Below are positions 40,646 to 49,445 of a stretch of 51,213 nucleotides of DNA, piece by piece. Below the pieces are notes generated by a model that was not told where the DNA came from, did not search any database, and saw only the letters and a list, made by a program, of their open reading frames with translations. The position numbers were made by a program, and so were the translations under genes. Positions within the stretch are counted from its first letter, which is position 1. Each line of letters starts with the position of its first letter. This DNA is from Cupriavidus numazuensis (GTDB lineage: Bacteria; Pseudomonadota; Gammaproteobacteria; Burkholderiales; Burkholderiaceae), in NCBI RefSeq assembly GCF_905397435.1, contig NZ_CAJPVI010000060.1:1-51213 (forward strand), in the 5' to 3' direction.

Positions 40646-42060
40646 ATATCCGGGGCAGGACACCGAGCCTGCGCCTGCAACTGTCGCTGTGGCTGCTGCT
40701 GCCGCTGCTGGGACTGCTGGCGCTGGATGCGTGGCTGACCTATGAGCGCGCCATGTCGGCCGCGCACACGGCGTTCGACCGCACGCTCGAGGCATCGCTG
40801 CGCGCCATGCGCGAGGGCATTGCCCTGCGCGACGGCCGTCTCGAGATCGACGTGCCGAACCTGGCGCTCGAACTGTTCGACGACAAGGCAGGCCCCCACG
40901 TCTTCTACCAGGTGCGCGACGAGCACGGCGAGACCGTAACCGGCTACACCGATCTGCCGGGACCGCCCGGCGCGCGCCCGCCGCTCTACCGGACCGTGTT
41001 CTACGACACAGTATTTCGCGAACAGCCATTGCGCATGGCCGCGCAGGCGCTGCCGATCCACGACGTGGGCTCGGCCCGCAGCCAACTCGTGTGGGTCGTG
41101 GTGGGCGAAACCATCGAGCCGCGCCAGGCACTGGCGCGCGAGATCCTGATGGGCTCGCTGCTGCAGGAACTGGTGCTGGTAGCGCTGGCGCTCGGCATCG
41201 TCTGGCTTGGCGTGCGCCGCGGGCTGCGGCCACTGCACCGCTTGTCGGATACGGTGGCGGCGCGCAGCGCGAGCCAGCTCGACCCGATCGAGCATCGCGA
41301 CCTGCCTTCCGAAATGAAGCCGCTGGTGCGCGCGCTGAACCAGTACGTGGATCGCCTGCACCGCATGCTGCAGGCACGCAAGCGTTTCTTCGCTGACGCC
41401 GCGCACCAGCTCAAGACGCCGCTCGCCGTCATCCAGGCCGAATCCGAACTGGCATTACGCGAGCCCGACGGCGAGCGCGTTCGCGAACACATGCGCCTGC
41501 TGCACGGCACGGTGCGCCATGCGGCCAAGGGCGTGCAGCAATTGCTATCGCTGTCCAGGCTCGATCCGGACAGCGGCTACGCGCCCACGCTGCGCGACGT
41601 GCCGCTCGATGCCGCAGCGCGTGCGGTGGCACTGGAATGGGTATCGGTCGCACGCCGGCATGGCGTGGACCTGGGATTTGAAGGCGATGACACCGTCACG
41701 GTGCGCGGGCAGATGGAACTGCTGCAGGAACTTACCGGCAACCTGATCGATAACGCCATCCGCTATGCAGGCGACGGATCGACCGTCACCGTAAAGGTTG
41801 CCCGGGAAGCAGGCGACACCGCTGTGCTGCAGGTCGTCGACAACGGCCCCGGCATTGCCCCCGCCGAGCGCGAAGATGTGTTCCGACGCTTCTACCGTGG
41901 CGAAAGCGGTCAGGGCGTGGAAGGCACCGGGCTTGGGCTGCCAATCGTCAGGGAGATCGCCAGGCTGCACCAGGCCACGGCGGGCCTCGATGACACCCCC
42001 GGCGGCGGGCTCACCGTGACGGTGCGCTTTCCCGCACCGGGTGGCGAGCCGCTGACCTAG
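40642..42060 (+). CDS. Sensor histidine kinase, TctE-like
   Basis: A 472-residue inner-membrane kinase. It has a first membrane helix (about 12-33, LQLSLWLLLPLLGLLALDAWL), a periplasmic sensor region (about 35-168, the 2CSK_N type seen in TctE), a second helix (about 172-190), a HAMP-like linker, and the H-box FFADAAHQLKTPLAVIQAE with His255. The ATPase boxes are NLIDNAIRYA (N), DNGPGIAP (G1) and GTGLGLPIV (G2). Its substrate-sensing domain suggests an extracellular carboxylate. Confidence 0.93.
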   Translation: MNIRGRTPSLRLQLSLWLLLPLLGLLALDAWLTYERAMSAAHTAFDRTLEASLRAMREGIALRDGRLEIDVPNLALELFDDKAGPHVFYQVRDEHGETVTGYTDLPGPPGARPPLYRTVFYDTVFREQPLRMAAQALPIHDVGSARSQLVWVVVGETIEPRQALAREILMGSLLQELVLVALALGIVWLGVRRGLRPLHRLSDTVAARSASQLDPIEHRDLPSEMKPLVRALNQYVDRLHRMLQARKRFFADAAHQLKTPLAVIQAESELALREPDGERVREHMRLLHGTVRHAAKGVQQLLSLSRLDPDSGYAPTLRDVPLDAAARAVALEWVSVARRHGVDLGFEGDDTVTVRGQMELLQELTGNLIDNAIRYAGDGSTVTVKVAREAGDTAVLQVVDNGPGIAPAEREDVFRRFYRGESGQGVEGTGLGLPIVREIARLHQATAGLDDTPGGGLTVTVRFPAPGGEPLT

Positions 42061-42067
42061 TCCATCC

Positions 42068-42859
42068 TCAGAGCTTTTCAGTCTCGCCGGTCTTCGGCTG
42101 CCACTTCATCAGCCGCTTTTCGCCAGCGCCGACCATCCAGTCCAGCACCAGCGCGAACGCCGTCAGGACCACGATACCCGCGAACACCGTGTTGATGTCG
42201 AACGTGCCCTCGGCCTGCAGGATCAGGTAGCCCACGCCGCGCGCGGAGCCGAGGTATTCACCCACCACCGCGCCGACAAAGGCCAGGCCGACCGACGTAT
42301 GCAGCGAAGAAAACACCCAGCTCGTCGCGCTCGGCAGATAGACATGGCGCAGCAGTTGCTGGCGATTGGCACCAAGCATGCGCGCATTGGCCAGCACCAC
42401 CGGGCTGACTTCCTTCACGCCCTGGTAGACGTTGAAGAACACGATGAAGAACACCAGCGTCACGGCCAGCGCCACCTTGGACCAGATGCCCAGACCGAAC
42501 CACACCGCGAAGATCGGCGCCAGGATCACGCGCGGCATCGAGTTCATCGCCTTCACGTACGGGTCGAGGATCGCCGATGTCAGCGGGCTCAGTGCGAGCC
42601 ACAGGCCGACACCCAAACCGGCCACGGTGCCAATGCCGAAAGCCAGCACGGTTTCCAGCAGCGTCACACCGAGGTGCAGGTAGATATCGCGCTCGACGAT
42701 GAACCAGTTCCAGATGCGCTGCGCCACCATCAGCGGCTCGCCGAAGAAAAATGCGACCTCTTGCGAGCGCGTGGCAAAGTGCCACACGCCGAGAATCACC
42801 ACGAGGACGAGCAGCTGCCAGACGCGCAGCATGCCCTTGGAGTCAGGACGGAATGCCAT
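42068..42859 (-). CDS. ABC transporter permease, SsuC/TauC family
   Basis: A 263-residue inner-membrane permease with about six helices and the cytoplasmic EAA-type loop EVSPVVLANARMLGANRQQLLRHVYLP that docks the ATPase. It ends 7 bp from the convergent histidine kinase gene. It is third in the minus-strand order binding protein - ATPase - permease. Relatives carry sulfonates, taurine, nitrate or thiamine precursors; the substrate is not determined. Confidence 0.92.
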   Translation of the reverse strand: MAFRPDSKGMLRVWQLLVLVVILGVWHFATRSQEVAFFFGEPLMVAQRIWNWFIVERDIYLHLGVTLLETVLAFGIGTVAGLGVGLWLALSPLTSAILDPYVKAMNSMPRVILAPIFAVWFGLGIWSKVALAVTLVFFIVFFNVYQGVKEVSPVVLANARMLGANRQQLLRHVYLPSATSWVFSSLHTSVGLAFVGAVVGEYLGSARGVGYLILQAEGTFDINTVFAGIVVLTAFALVLDWMVGAGEKRLMKWQPKTGETEKL

Positions 42860-42895
42860 GGGAATTCGGATTCGATGTCAGGTTGGCCGCGGCAA

Positions 42896-43708
42896 TCAGG
42901 CCGCGTTGCGCTGCTGCGCATAGCCCTTGAGGACCTCTTCGCGCAGCACGTCCCAGATCGCGGCGTGCAGTTCGACGAAGCGCGGATGGTTGCGGATCTC
43001 CGCGACATCGCGCGGGCGCGGCAGGTCGATCGCGAACTCGCCGATCGGATGCGTGCCCGGACCGGCCGACAGCACCACCACGCGGTCGCTCATGGCGATC
43101 GCCTCGTCGAGATCGTGGGTGATGAACAGCACCGCCTTGCGCTTGGCGGCCCACAGGTCCAGCACCTCGTTCTCCATCAGCTGGCGCGTCTGGATATCGA
43201 GCGCGGAAAACGGCTCGTCCATCAGGATGATGTCCGGGTCCAGCACCAGCGTCTGCGCCAGGCTCACGCGCTTGCGCATGCCGCCCGAGAGCTGGTGCGG
43301 ATAGCGGTCGCCAAAGCCGCCCAGGCCCACGCGCCGCAGCCACTCCTCGCCCTGCTTCACGGCCTCGGCGCGCGGCACGCCGCGGAATTCGAGTCCGGCC
43401 ACGACGTTGTCGAGCGCGCTGCGCCATGGCATCAGCGCCTCGGCCTGGAACATGTAGCCGGCGCGTTTGTTGATACCGCGCAGCGGCTCGCCGAACACGC
43501 GGACCTCGCCGCTCGACGGCTCCAACAGGCCGGCGCCGACATTGAGCAGCGTGGATTTGCCGCAGCCGGTCGGGCCGACCACCGATAGAAACTCGCCCGG
43601 CTGGATTGCCAGGGTAACGTCCTTGACCGCGGTATAGCGCTGGCTGCGGTCATCGCGCGAGACAAAGGTGCAGGTGACCTTGTCGAGGGAAAGTGCGGGA
43701 GTGCTCAT
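42896..43708 (-). CDS. ABC transporter ATP-binding protein, SsuB/TauB family
   Basis: The 270 residues contain Walker A GPTGCGKS (45-52), Q-loop YMFQAEALMPWRS, signature LSGGMRKRVSLAQ, Walker B ILMDEPFSALD and switch His in FITHDLDEA. It energises the adjacent permease. Start ATG 43708 follows a GC-rich hairpin in the gap after the binding-protein gene. It has the standard length of nitrate/sulfonate/taurine-type ATPases. Confidence 0.95.
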   Translation of the reverse strand: MSTPALSLDKVTCTFVSRDDRSQRYTAVKDVTLAIQPGEFLSVVGPTGCGKSTLLNVGAGLLEPSSGEVRVFGEPLRGINKRAGYMFQAEALMPWRSALDNVVAGLEFRGVPRAEAVKQGEEWLRRVGLGGFGDRYPHQLSGGMRKRVSLAQTLVLDPDIILMDEPFSALDIQTRQLMENEVLDLWAAKRKAVLFITHDLDEAIAMSDRVVVLSAGPGTHPIGEFAIDLPRPRDVAEIRNHPRFVELHAAIWDVLREEVLKGYAQQRNAA

Positions 43709-43802
43709 GGGAAACCGTCTCGTTCGCCGCATGCCGGCACGTACTAGCGTAGTGGCCGGCGCGGATCGAGGGTGATGATGGCCGCTGGCCCCGCAATGCA
43801 AA

Positions 43803-43824
43803 GGCCCGCTGCGCACAGCGGGCC
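43803..43824 (-). terminator. Hairpin between binding-protein and ATPase genes
   Basis: GGCCCGCTG/CAGCGGGCC with a 4-base loop, followed on the minus strand by only TTTG. It is probably a leaky terminator or 3'-end stabiliser that lets the binding protein be made in excess over the membrane components. Confidence 0.5.
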
Positions 43825-43844
43825 GGGGCGCCGGCGGCGCGGGC

Positions 43845-44888
43845 TTACTTGTACTTCGCGTTGGCCTTCTGCACGAACGCGTTGGTGTACGTGTCTTCGA
43901 GCTTGACTGACTTGCCCTTCAGCTCGACGTCAAACTGCTGCAGCATGTTCAGCGCGGTGCGCGGACCATCGGCCGGCATCATGCCGTCCGGCGAGATCGC
44001 TTCCTTGACCTTGTCCCACGCAGCCAGGTACAGCGCGCGGTCGCCAAGCAGATAGCTCTCGGGCACGGTCTTGACGATGTCGGACGGGCCAGCCTTCTGC
44101 AGCCACTTCAGCGCACGAACCATCGCGTTGGTCAGTGCCTGGGTGGTGTTCGGGTTCTGCTGGATAAACGCTGCCGACGCGTACAGGCAGCCTGACGGCA
44201 TATTGCCGCCGAACACGGTCTGCGTGTCCTTGAGCGTGCGGGTATCCGAAGCGATGCGGACCTCGTTCTTCTGCGTCAGCATCGAGATCACCGGGTCCAG
44301 GTTGGCCATGGCGTCGATCTGGCCCGAACGCATCGCTGCCACCGCGCCGGCGCTCGCGCCCACGCCGATGAACGACACGTCGGACGGCTTGAGGCCGGCC
44401 TTGGCCAGCACGAAGTTGGCCATCATGTTGGTCGACGAACCCGGAGCAGTCACGCCGATCTTCTTGCCCTTCAGGTCGGCAATCGACTTGAAGCCCGGCA
44501 TGGTCTTGTTCGACACCACCAGCACGATCTGCGGCGCCCTGCCCTGCAGCACGAACTCCTGATAGCGCTGGCCCTTGGCCTGCAAGCCGATGGTGTGTTC
44601 GAACGCGCCGGACACCACGTCCGCGCTGCCGCCGACCACGGCCTGCAGCGCCTTGGCGCCGCCGGCGAAGTCGACGATCTCGACGTCCAGCCCTTCTTCC
44701 TTGAAGTAGCCCAGCCGCTCGGCAATGGTCAGCGGCAGGTAATAGAACAGGTTCTTGCCGCCGACGGCGATCGTCACCTTGGTTTTCTCGGGCTTGCCCT
44801 GAGCCTGTGCCTGACCGAAGGTGAACCACCCTGCCAGGAACAAAGCCAGCGCGATCAGCAACTGTTTCCAGAATTTCTTGTTATACAT
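43845..44888 (-). CDS. ABC transporter substrate-binding protein, SsuA/NMT1 family
   Basis: A 347-residue periplasmic protein. Its signal peptide (KKFWKQLLIALALFLAGWF, cleavage near AQA-QG, residue 29) is followed by TKVTIAVGGKNLFYYLPLTIAERLGYFKEEGLDVEIVDF in pieces typical of the SsuA/TauA/NMT1 fold. GGAKALQAVVGGSADV and KKIGVTAPGSSTNMMANF also fit. It begins the operon with the ATPase and permease. Substrate unknown; candidates by family are sulfonates, aromatic acids or pyrimidine precursors. Confidence 0.9.
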   Translation of the reverse strand: MYNKKFWKQLLIALALFLAGWFTFGQAQAQGKPEKTKVTIAVGGKNLFYYLPLTIAERLGYFKEEGLDVEIVDFAGGAKALQAVVGGSADVVSGAFEHTIGLQAKGQRYQEFVLQGRAPQIVLVVSNKTMPGFKSIADLKGKKIGVTAPGSSTNMMANFVLAKAGLKPSDVSFIGVGASAGAVAAMRSGQIDAMANLDPVISMLTQKNEVRIASDTRTLKDTQTVFGGNMPSGCLYASAAFIQQNPNTTQALTNAMVRALKWLQKAGPSDIVKTVPESYLLGDRALYLAAWDKVKEAISPDGMMPADGPRTALNMLQQFDVELKGKSVKLEDTYTNAFVQKANAKYK

Positions 44889-45056
44889 TCGATTCTCCTA
44901 CCCGTTGGGATCTGCAAACGGCGTGCCGCGCCGCGGCCAAGTGCGATGCTAGCGGAGCTTTCGCGGCCCCGCATCGGGGCGAACACCTAAAGCCGGCCAA
45001 ATCGCGGCCGGCCTCAGCATACGCCCCATAGCTTTCGATCGGCTTGCCGTTCGCGC

Positions 45057-46070
45057 TTATTCGGCGTGGATGTCGGCGGACTTGATCACCTTGCCCCAGC
45101 GCGCCAACTCCGCCTTCTGGTACTGCGCCAGTTGCTGCGGGCCCATGAAGACAGCCTCGGCCCCAAGTTCCTCGGCTTTCTTGCGGAACGCATCGGTGCG
45201 CATGATCTTCTCGATCTCGCCGGCCAGCTTGTCGATCACCGGCTTGGGCGTGCCCGCCGGCGCGTACATCGCGAACCACGATGACACGTCGAGGTCGGGG
45301 TAGCCCGCTTCGGGGGCCGACGGCACGTCCTTCAGGCTCGGCAGACGGGTCTTGCTGGTCACCACCAGCGGACGCAGCTTGCCCGCGGCGATATGACCCA
45401 TCAGCGGCGGCGGCGTGGTCATGGTCAGGTCCACATTGCCGCCAAGCAGGTCGGTCATGGCCGGACCGGTGCCCTTGTACGGCACGTGGGTAATGCGGAT
45501 GCCAGCCATCTGGTTCAGCAGCTCCGTCGAGACGTGCTGCAATGAACCGTTGCCCGACGACGCATAGTTGAGCTTGTCCGGATGGCTCTTGGCGTAGGCC
45601 ACCAGTTCCTTGAGCGACTTCACCGGCAGGCCCTGACGTACCACCAGCACTTGCGGTGCCGACAGCAGGTTGGCGACCGGCGCGAAATCCTTGACCGGAT
45701 CCCACGGCAGGTTCTTCACGAGCAGCGGCGTGATGACGTGGAAACCCGAGTACTGCACCAGCAGCGTATAGCCGTCAGGCTTGGCGCGCGCGACGACCTG
45801 CGCCGCAATGCTGCCGTTGCCGCCCGGGCGGTTGTCCACCACGACGGCCTGGCCCAAGGCCTTGGCCAGCGGCTCGGAAATCATGCGCGCCGCGAGGTCG
45901 GTGGTACCTCCAGCCGCCGCCGAGACCACCAGCGTGACCGGGCGAGTCGGGTAGCTGCCGTCTTGCGCAAAGGCGCGCGGCGCGGTGGTGACGATGGCGC
46001 CGCCAAGGGCGAGCATGGCCGCGGCCATCAGCTTGCGGCGCACAGGCAGCAGGGAAAAGGATTGCTTCAT
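45057..46070 (-). CDS. Tripartite tricarboxylate transporter (Bug/TctC) substrate-binding protein
   Basis: The 337-residue periplasmic protein has a signal peptide cleaved after AFA (residue 35), then the Bug signature YPTRPVTLVVSAAAGGTTDLAARMI, LGQAVVVDNRPGGNGSIAAQ and ITHVPYKGTGPAMTDLLGG. Proteins of this family bind small carboxylates. No tctA or tctB membrane genes are present, so it is an orphan like most Bug proteins in Cupriavidus and Bordetella. It lies 77 bp after the lyase gene on the same strand, suggesting that it captures the substrate of the CoA-transferase/lyase pair. Confidence 0.92.
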   Translation of the reverse strand: MKQSFSLLPVRRKLMAAAMLALGGAIVTTAPRAFAQDGSYPTRPVTLVVSAAAGGTTDLAARMISEPLAKALGQAVVVDNRPGGNGSIAAQVVARAKPDGYTLLVQYSGFHVITPLLVKNLPWDPVKDFAPVANLLSAPQVLVVRQGLPVKSLKELVAYAKSHPDKLNYASSGNGSLQHVSTELLNQMAGIRITHVPYKGTGPAMTDLLGGNVDLTMTTPPPLMGHIAAGKLRPLVVTSKTRLPSLKDVPSAPEAGYPDLDVSSWFAMYAPAGTPKPVIDKLAGEIEKIMRTDAFRKKAEELGAEAVFMGPQQLAQYQKAELARWGKVIKSADIHAE

Positions 46071-46147
46071 GGAATGTCTCCGGTATGGGTCTTGACCTGT
46101 CTTTTTTGTCGTCGCACCGCTTCCTGCGGCGCGCTTGCCGCAGGAAC

Positions 46148-47128
46148 CTAGTCCTGGCCGGCGAAATGCTCTGCCAGCCAGGCTGGCGGCTGATGCGTGC
46201 GCAGACGCGGGCCGGCGCGCAGCAGCTGGCTGCCGATGTCTCGCTCCACCAACGCGGGAATGCCGGCGACGACATCGAGCAGCGCAGGCAGGTCCACGCC
46301 GGTCTGCACGCCCATGCAGGCAAACATGTGCGCGAGTTCCTCGGTGCTGACGTTGCCGCTCGCACCCGGCGCATAGGGGCAGCCACCGAGGCCTCCGGCC
46401 GCGGCATCGAAGCGCGTGACGCCGGTCTCCCAGGCCGCCACGGCATTCGCCAAACCCATGCCGCGCGTATTGTGAAGATGGATGGTCAGGCCCGTATCCG
46501 GCAGGCGTTGCTGGAACTGCTCGCACATCTGCGCGACCTGGTTCGGATAGGCCATGCCGGTGGTGTCGCACAGCGTGATGCCTAGCGCGCCGGCCTCCGC
46601 GAAGCTGTCGGCCAGCGCCATCACGGCATCGGTGCTCACCTCGCCCTCGAACGGGCAGCCGAACACCGTCGACAGCGATACATTGACCGGCACGCCAGCC
46701 GCGCGGGCCTCGGCGATCATCGCCAGCAACTGCGCCTGCGATTGCGCACGCGTCATGCGCAGGTTCGCGCGGTTGTGGGTTTCGCTGACCGACATCACCA
46801 GATTGACCTCATCGGGCCGGCACGACAGCGCACGCTCCAGGCCGCGCAGGTTCGGCACCAGCGCGGTGTAGCGCACACCAGGCTGGCGGTGCATGCGGTG
46901 CATCAGGGCTTCGGCATCCGCAAGCGCCGGGATGGCCTTGGCCGATGTGAACGATGTGGCTTCGATGCGCGCGAAGCCGCAGGCGGACAGTGCATCGAGG
47001 AACGCGACCTTGGCGTCGGTAGGCACAACGACCGGCTCGATCTGCAGGCCATCGCGCGGAGACACTTCATTGATCTCGATACGAGCCGGGCCGCGCAAGG
47101 CCGGGGCAGAGAATGCGGCAGCGCTCAT
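46148..47128 (-). CDS. Hydroxymethylglutaryl-CoA lyase family protein
   Basis: The 326-residue TIM-barrel lyase has VSPRDGLQIE (Arg25, Asp26), the metal-binding HLHNTRGMGLAN, and the signature loop GLGGCPYAPGASGNVSTEEL with its conserved cysteine. The second motif reads HNTRG instead of the HDTYG of well-studied HMG-CoA lyases. The natural substrate may thus be another 3-hydroxy-3-methylacyl-CoA such as citramalyl-CoA. It overlaps the upstream CoA-transferase by 4 bp (ATGA), indicating consecutive steps. Confidence 0.88.
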   Translation of the reverse strand: MSAAAFSAPALRGPARIEINEVSPRDGLQIEPVVVPTDAKVAFLDALSACGFARIEATSFTSAKAIPALADAEALMHRMHRQPGVRYTALVPNLRGLERALSCRPDEVNLVMSVSETHNRANLRMTRAQSQAQLLAMIAEARAAGVPVNVSLSTVFGCPFEGEVSTDAVMALADSFAEAGALGITLCDTTGMAYPNQVAQMCEQFQQRLPDTGLTIHLHNTRGMGLANAVAAWETGVTRFDAAAGGLGGCPYAPGASGNVSTEELAHMFACMGVQTGVDLPALLDVVAGIPALVERDIGSQLLRAGPRLRTHQPPAWLAEHFAGQD

Positions 47129-48321
47129 GCGATCACCTTGCGGGCGCGCAGATCGGCAATCGCTGCCGCGTCAAACCCTGCCTGTTCCAGGACGGTATCG
47201 GTATGTTCGCCAAGTGTCGGCGCACGGTCGTGGATCGCCCCGGGGCTGCCCGACAGTTTCGGCACGATGCCGGGCACTTCCACGGTCAGGCCGCCGGCCG
47301 ACGTGACCGATTCGATCACGCCACGCGCACGGTAGTGCGGGTCTTCTGCGATGTCCTTGACGGTGTAGATGCGCCCGGACGGTACCTCGGCCTCGCGCAG
47401 TACCGCGAGCACAGCTTCCACACTTTGCGTGCTGGTCCAGGCAGCGATAGCGGCGTCGATTTCCTCGACCCGCTTCACGCGGCCATCGTTCTGCGCGAGC
47501 GCCGGATCCTCGGCAAGGTCCGCGCGGCCGATCGCATGCATCATGCGCTTGAAGATGGCGTCGCCGTTGGCGGCCACCAGCACGTACTCGCCGCTCTGGC
47601 ACGGATACGCATTCGACGGCGCAATGCCGGGCAGCGCGCCGCCGGCCGGCTGGCGCACCGCGCCGAATGCCGAGTATTCCGGCAACAGGCTTTCGCTGAG
47701 ATTGAACAGCGATTCGTACAGCGCGACGTCGATGACCTGCCCTTCCCCGCCGCGCGCATCGCGCTGGTAGAGGGCCAGCAGCACGCCCATCGCACCGTGC
47801 AGTCCGGCGATGGTGTCGCCCAGCGACAGGCCCGCACGCACCGGAGCCCGCCCAGGTTCGCCAGTCAGGTGGCGCAGGCCGGCCATGGCTTCGGCCACGG
47901 CGGCAAACCCCGGTTCATCCTTCTTCGGGCCCGTCTGGCCGTAGCCCGACACGCGCAGCATGATCAGGCGCGGATTGTCGGCGTGCAGCACGTCCCAACC
48001 CAGGCCCCACTTCTCCATGGTGCCGGGGCGGAAATTCTCGATCAGCACATCGGCTTCGGCTGCCAGCTTGCGCACCAGCGCCTGGCCTTCCGGCTGACGC
48101 AGGTCGATGCAGACCGATTCCTTGTTGCGCGACTGCGCTTCCCACCAGACCGATGTGCCCTCATGCAGCATGCGCCATTTGCGCAGCGGATCGCCCAGCC
48201 CGGGCGGCTCGACCTTGACCACGTGGGCGCCAAAGTCGGCCAGGGTCTTGGCGGCGAAAGGACCGGCAATCAGTTGCCCGAGTTCGAGGACGCGGATGCC
48301 CTCGAGAATCTGTTGCGCCAT
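47125..48321 (-). CDS. Class III CoA-transferase (CaiB/BaiF family)
   Basis: The 398-residue enzyme moves CoA between acids. It shows the family N terminus (LEGIRVLELGQLIAGPFAAKTLADFGAHVVKVEPP), the active-site region ENFRPGTMEKWGL, SGYGQTGP and GGEGQVIDVALYESLFNL. Asp in the KKDEPGF segment is the expected catalytic acid. It is coupled to the lyase. The likely role is activating a hydroxy-dicarboxylic acid to its CoA ester for cleavage; donor and acceptor are not determined. Confidence 0.92.
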   Translation of the reverse strand: MAQQILEGIRVLELGQLIAGPFAAKTLADFGAHVVKVEPPGLGDPLRKWRMLHEGTSVWWEAQSRNKESVCIDLRQPEGQALVRKLAAEADVLIENFRPGTMEKWGLGWDVLHADNPRLIMLRVSGYGQTGPKKDEPGFAAVAEAMAGLRHLTGEPGRAPVRAGLSLGDTIAGLHGAMGVLLALYQRDARGGEGQVIDVALYESLFNLSESLLPEYSAFGAVRQPAGGALPGIAPSNAYPCQSGEYVLVAANGDAIFKRMMHAIGRADLAEDPALAQNDGRVKRVEEIDAAIAAWTSTQSVEAVLAVLREAEVPSGRIYTVKDIAEDPHYRARGVIESVTSAGGLTVEVPGIVPKLSGSPGAIHDRAPTLGEHTDTVLEQAGFDAAAIADLRARKVIA

Positions 48322-48339
48322 GGTTGTCTCCGTACCGTG

Positions 48340-48363
48340 CGGCCCGCTGGAAGTGGCGGGCCG
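48340..48363 (-). repeat. Leader hairpin before the CoA-transferase gene
   Basis: CGGCCCGC pairs with GCGGGCCG around an 8-base loop, about 20 bases before the start codon on the transcribed strand. It shares the GGCCCGC/GCGGGCC core with three other hairpins in this window. It could influence ribosome access. Confidence 0.45.
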
Positions 48364-48429
48364 TATTTGCGTTTCGACGGAGTTTGCACCAGCGGCCGGC
48401 TGGCCGGAATCGGCAATCGGTGAAGCGGG

Positions 48430-48448
48430 CTTTCTCGGAATGCGAAAG
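48430..48448. promoter_or_regulatory. Candidate LysR-type binding site
   Basis: CTTTC-N9-GAAAG contains the T-N11-A arrangement typical of LysR-regulator boxes. It lies between the lysR stop codon and the CoA-transferase start, about 110 bp before the latter. Confidence 0.5.
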
Positions 48449-48469
48449 GCCTGCGTCTTCCAGATGTGA

Positions 48470-49375
48470 TTAGAACGGCGCGCGGTCGCCGCAGAGATGG
48501 GAAATGAGCAATCGCGCCGAAACCGTGAGGCCAGCCGGGTCGCGCATGCCGATCAGCAGCGAGCGCTTTGCCCAGGCGTCTTGCAGCGATACCAGCGACA
48601 ACCCCATCGACTTCACATGCGGCTCGGCCGCGATGCGCGGCAGCACGCCCACGCCAAGACCGGCCATCACCATGCGGCACATGGCGTCAAAGCTGCGCAC
48701 CTGGATGCGCAGCCGGAACGGGCGGTCCAGCCGGCTGCTTTCCTCGAGCAGGCGCGCGGCGAGCGAGGTCACCTGCGGCAGGCTGACGAAGTCGAATTCG
48801 AGGGTGTCGGCGTAGCGCACCGGCCCGCGCTCGGACAAGGGGTGGCCCGGCGGCGTGACCATGACCAGTTCATCCTGGCGGTACTCCACCGTCACCAGGC
48901 CCGCGCATGGCGTGCGGTCGGCAAAGATGCCGACATCGGCACGGTTCTCGACCAGCGCCGCGACGATGTCGCTGCTGTTCTGCTCTTCGAGCTCGATGCG
49001 GATGGTGGGATGCAGCCGCATGAAGACCGCCAGGTCATCCGGCAGGAACTGCGTGATGGCGGAGGTATTGGCGCAGACGCGCACCTGCCCGCGCACGCCG
49101 CTCGCATAGTCGGACATCACGCCGGCCATGCGCTCCACGTCCTGCAGGATCGTCAGCGCATGGTGGTAGCAGGCCTGCCCCGCCTCGGTCAGCTGTACGC
49201 CCGCGGCATGACGGAAAAACAGCGGGGCGCCCACGGCCGCCTCGAGGTCCGAGATGCGCTTGCTTGCGGCGGCCACGGCCAGGTGCGACTGCCTGGCGCC
49301 TGCCGAAATGCTGCCCTGCCGGACCACGGCCACGAACAAGCCGAGCGTGACAAGATCGAAGCGGGCCAGGTTCAT
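48470..49375 (-). CDS. LysR-family transcriptional regulator
   Basis: The 301 residues have an N-terminal winged helix (FDLVTLGLFVAVVRQGSISAGA...AAASKRISDLEAAVGAPLFFR) and a periplasmic-binding-like effector domain (GQVRVCANTSAITQFLPDDLAVFMR, GLGVGVLPRIAAEP). It is on the same strand as, and 148 bp upstream of, the CoA-transferase, with a T-N11-A dyad between. It is therefore the probable regulator of the CoA-transferase/lyase/Bug operon, sensing the substrate or a CoA intermediate. Confidence 0.92.
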   Translation of the reverse strand: MNLARFDLVTLGLFVAVVRQGSISAGARQSHLAVAAASKRISDLEAAVGAPLFFRHAAGVQLTEAGQACYHHALTILQDVERMAGVMSDYASGVRGQVRVCANTSAITQFLPDDLAVFMRLHPTIRIELEEQNSSDIVAALVENRADVGIFADRTPCAGLVTVEYRQDELVMVTPPGHPLSERGPVRYADTLEFDFVSLPQVTSLAARLLEESSRLDRPFRLRIQVRSFDAMCRMVMAGLGVGVLPRIAAEPHVKSMGLSLVSLQDAWAKRSLLIGMRDPAGLTVSARLLISHLCGDRAPF

Positions 49376-49445
49376 TGCGGGCGGTGCCGGAGACGGTTAG
49401 GGGAAATCAGTTCGGATCGGGCCATGGTGCGGCGTGCGCCAGGCC

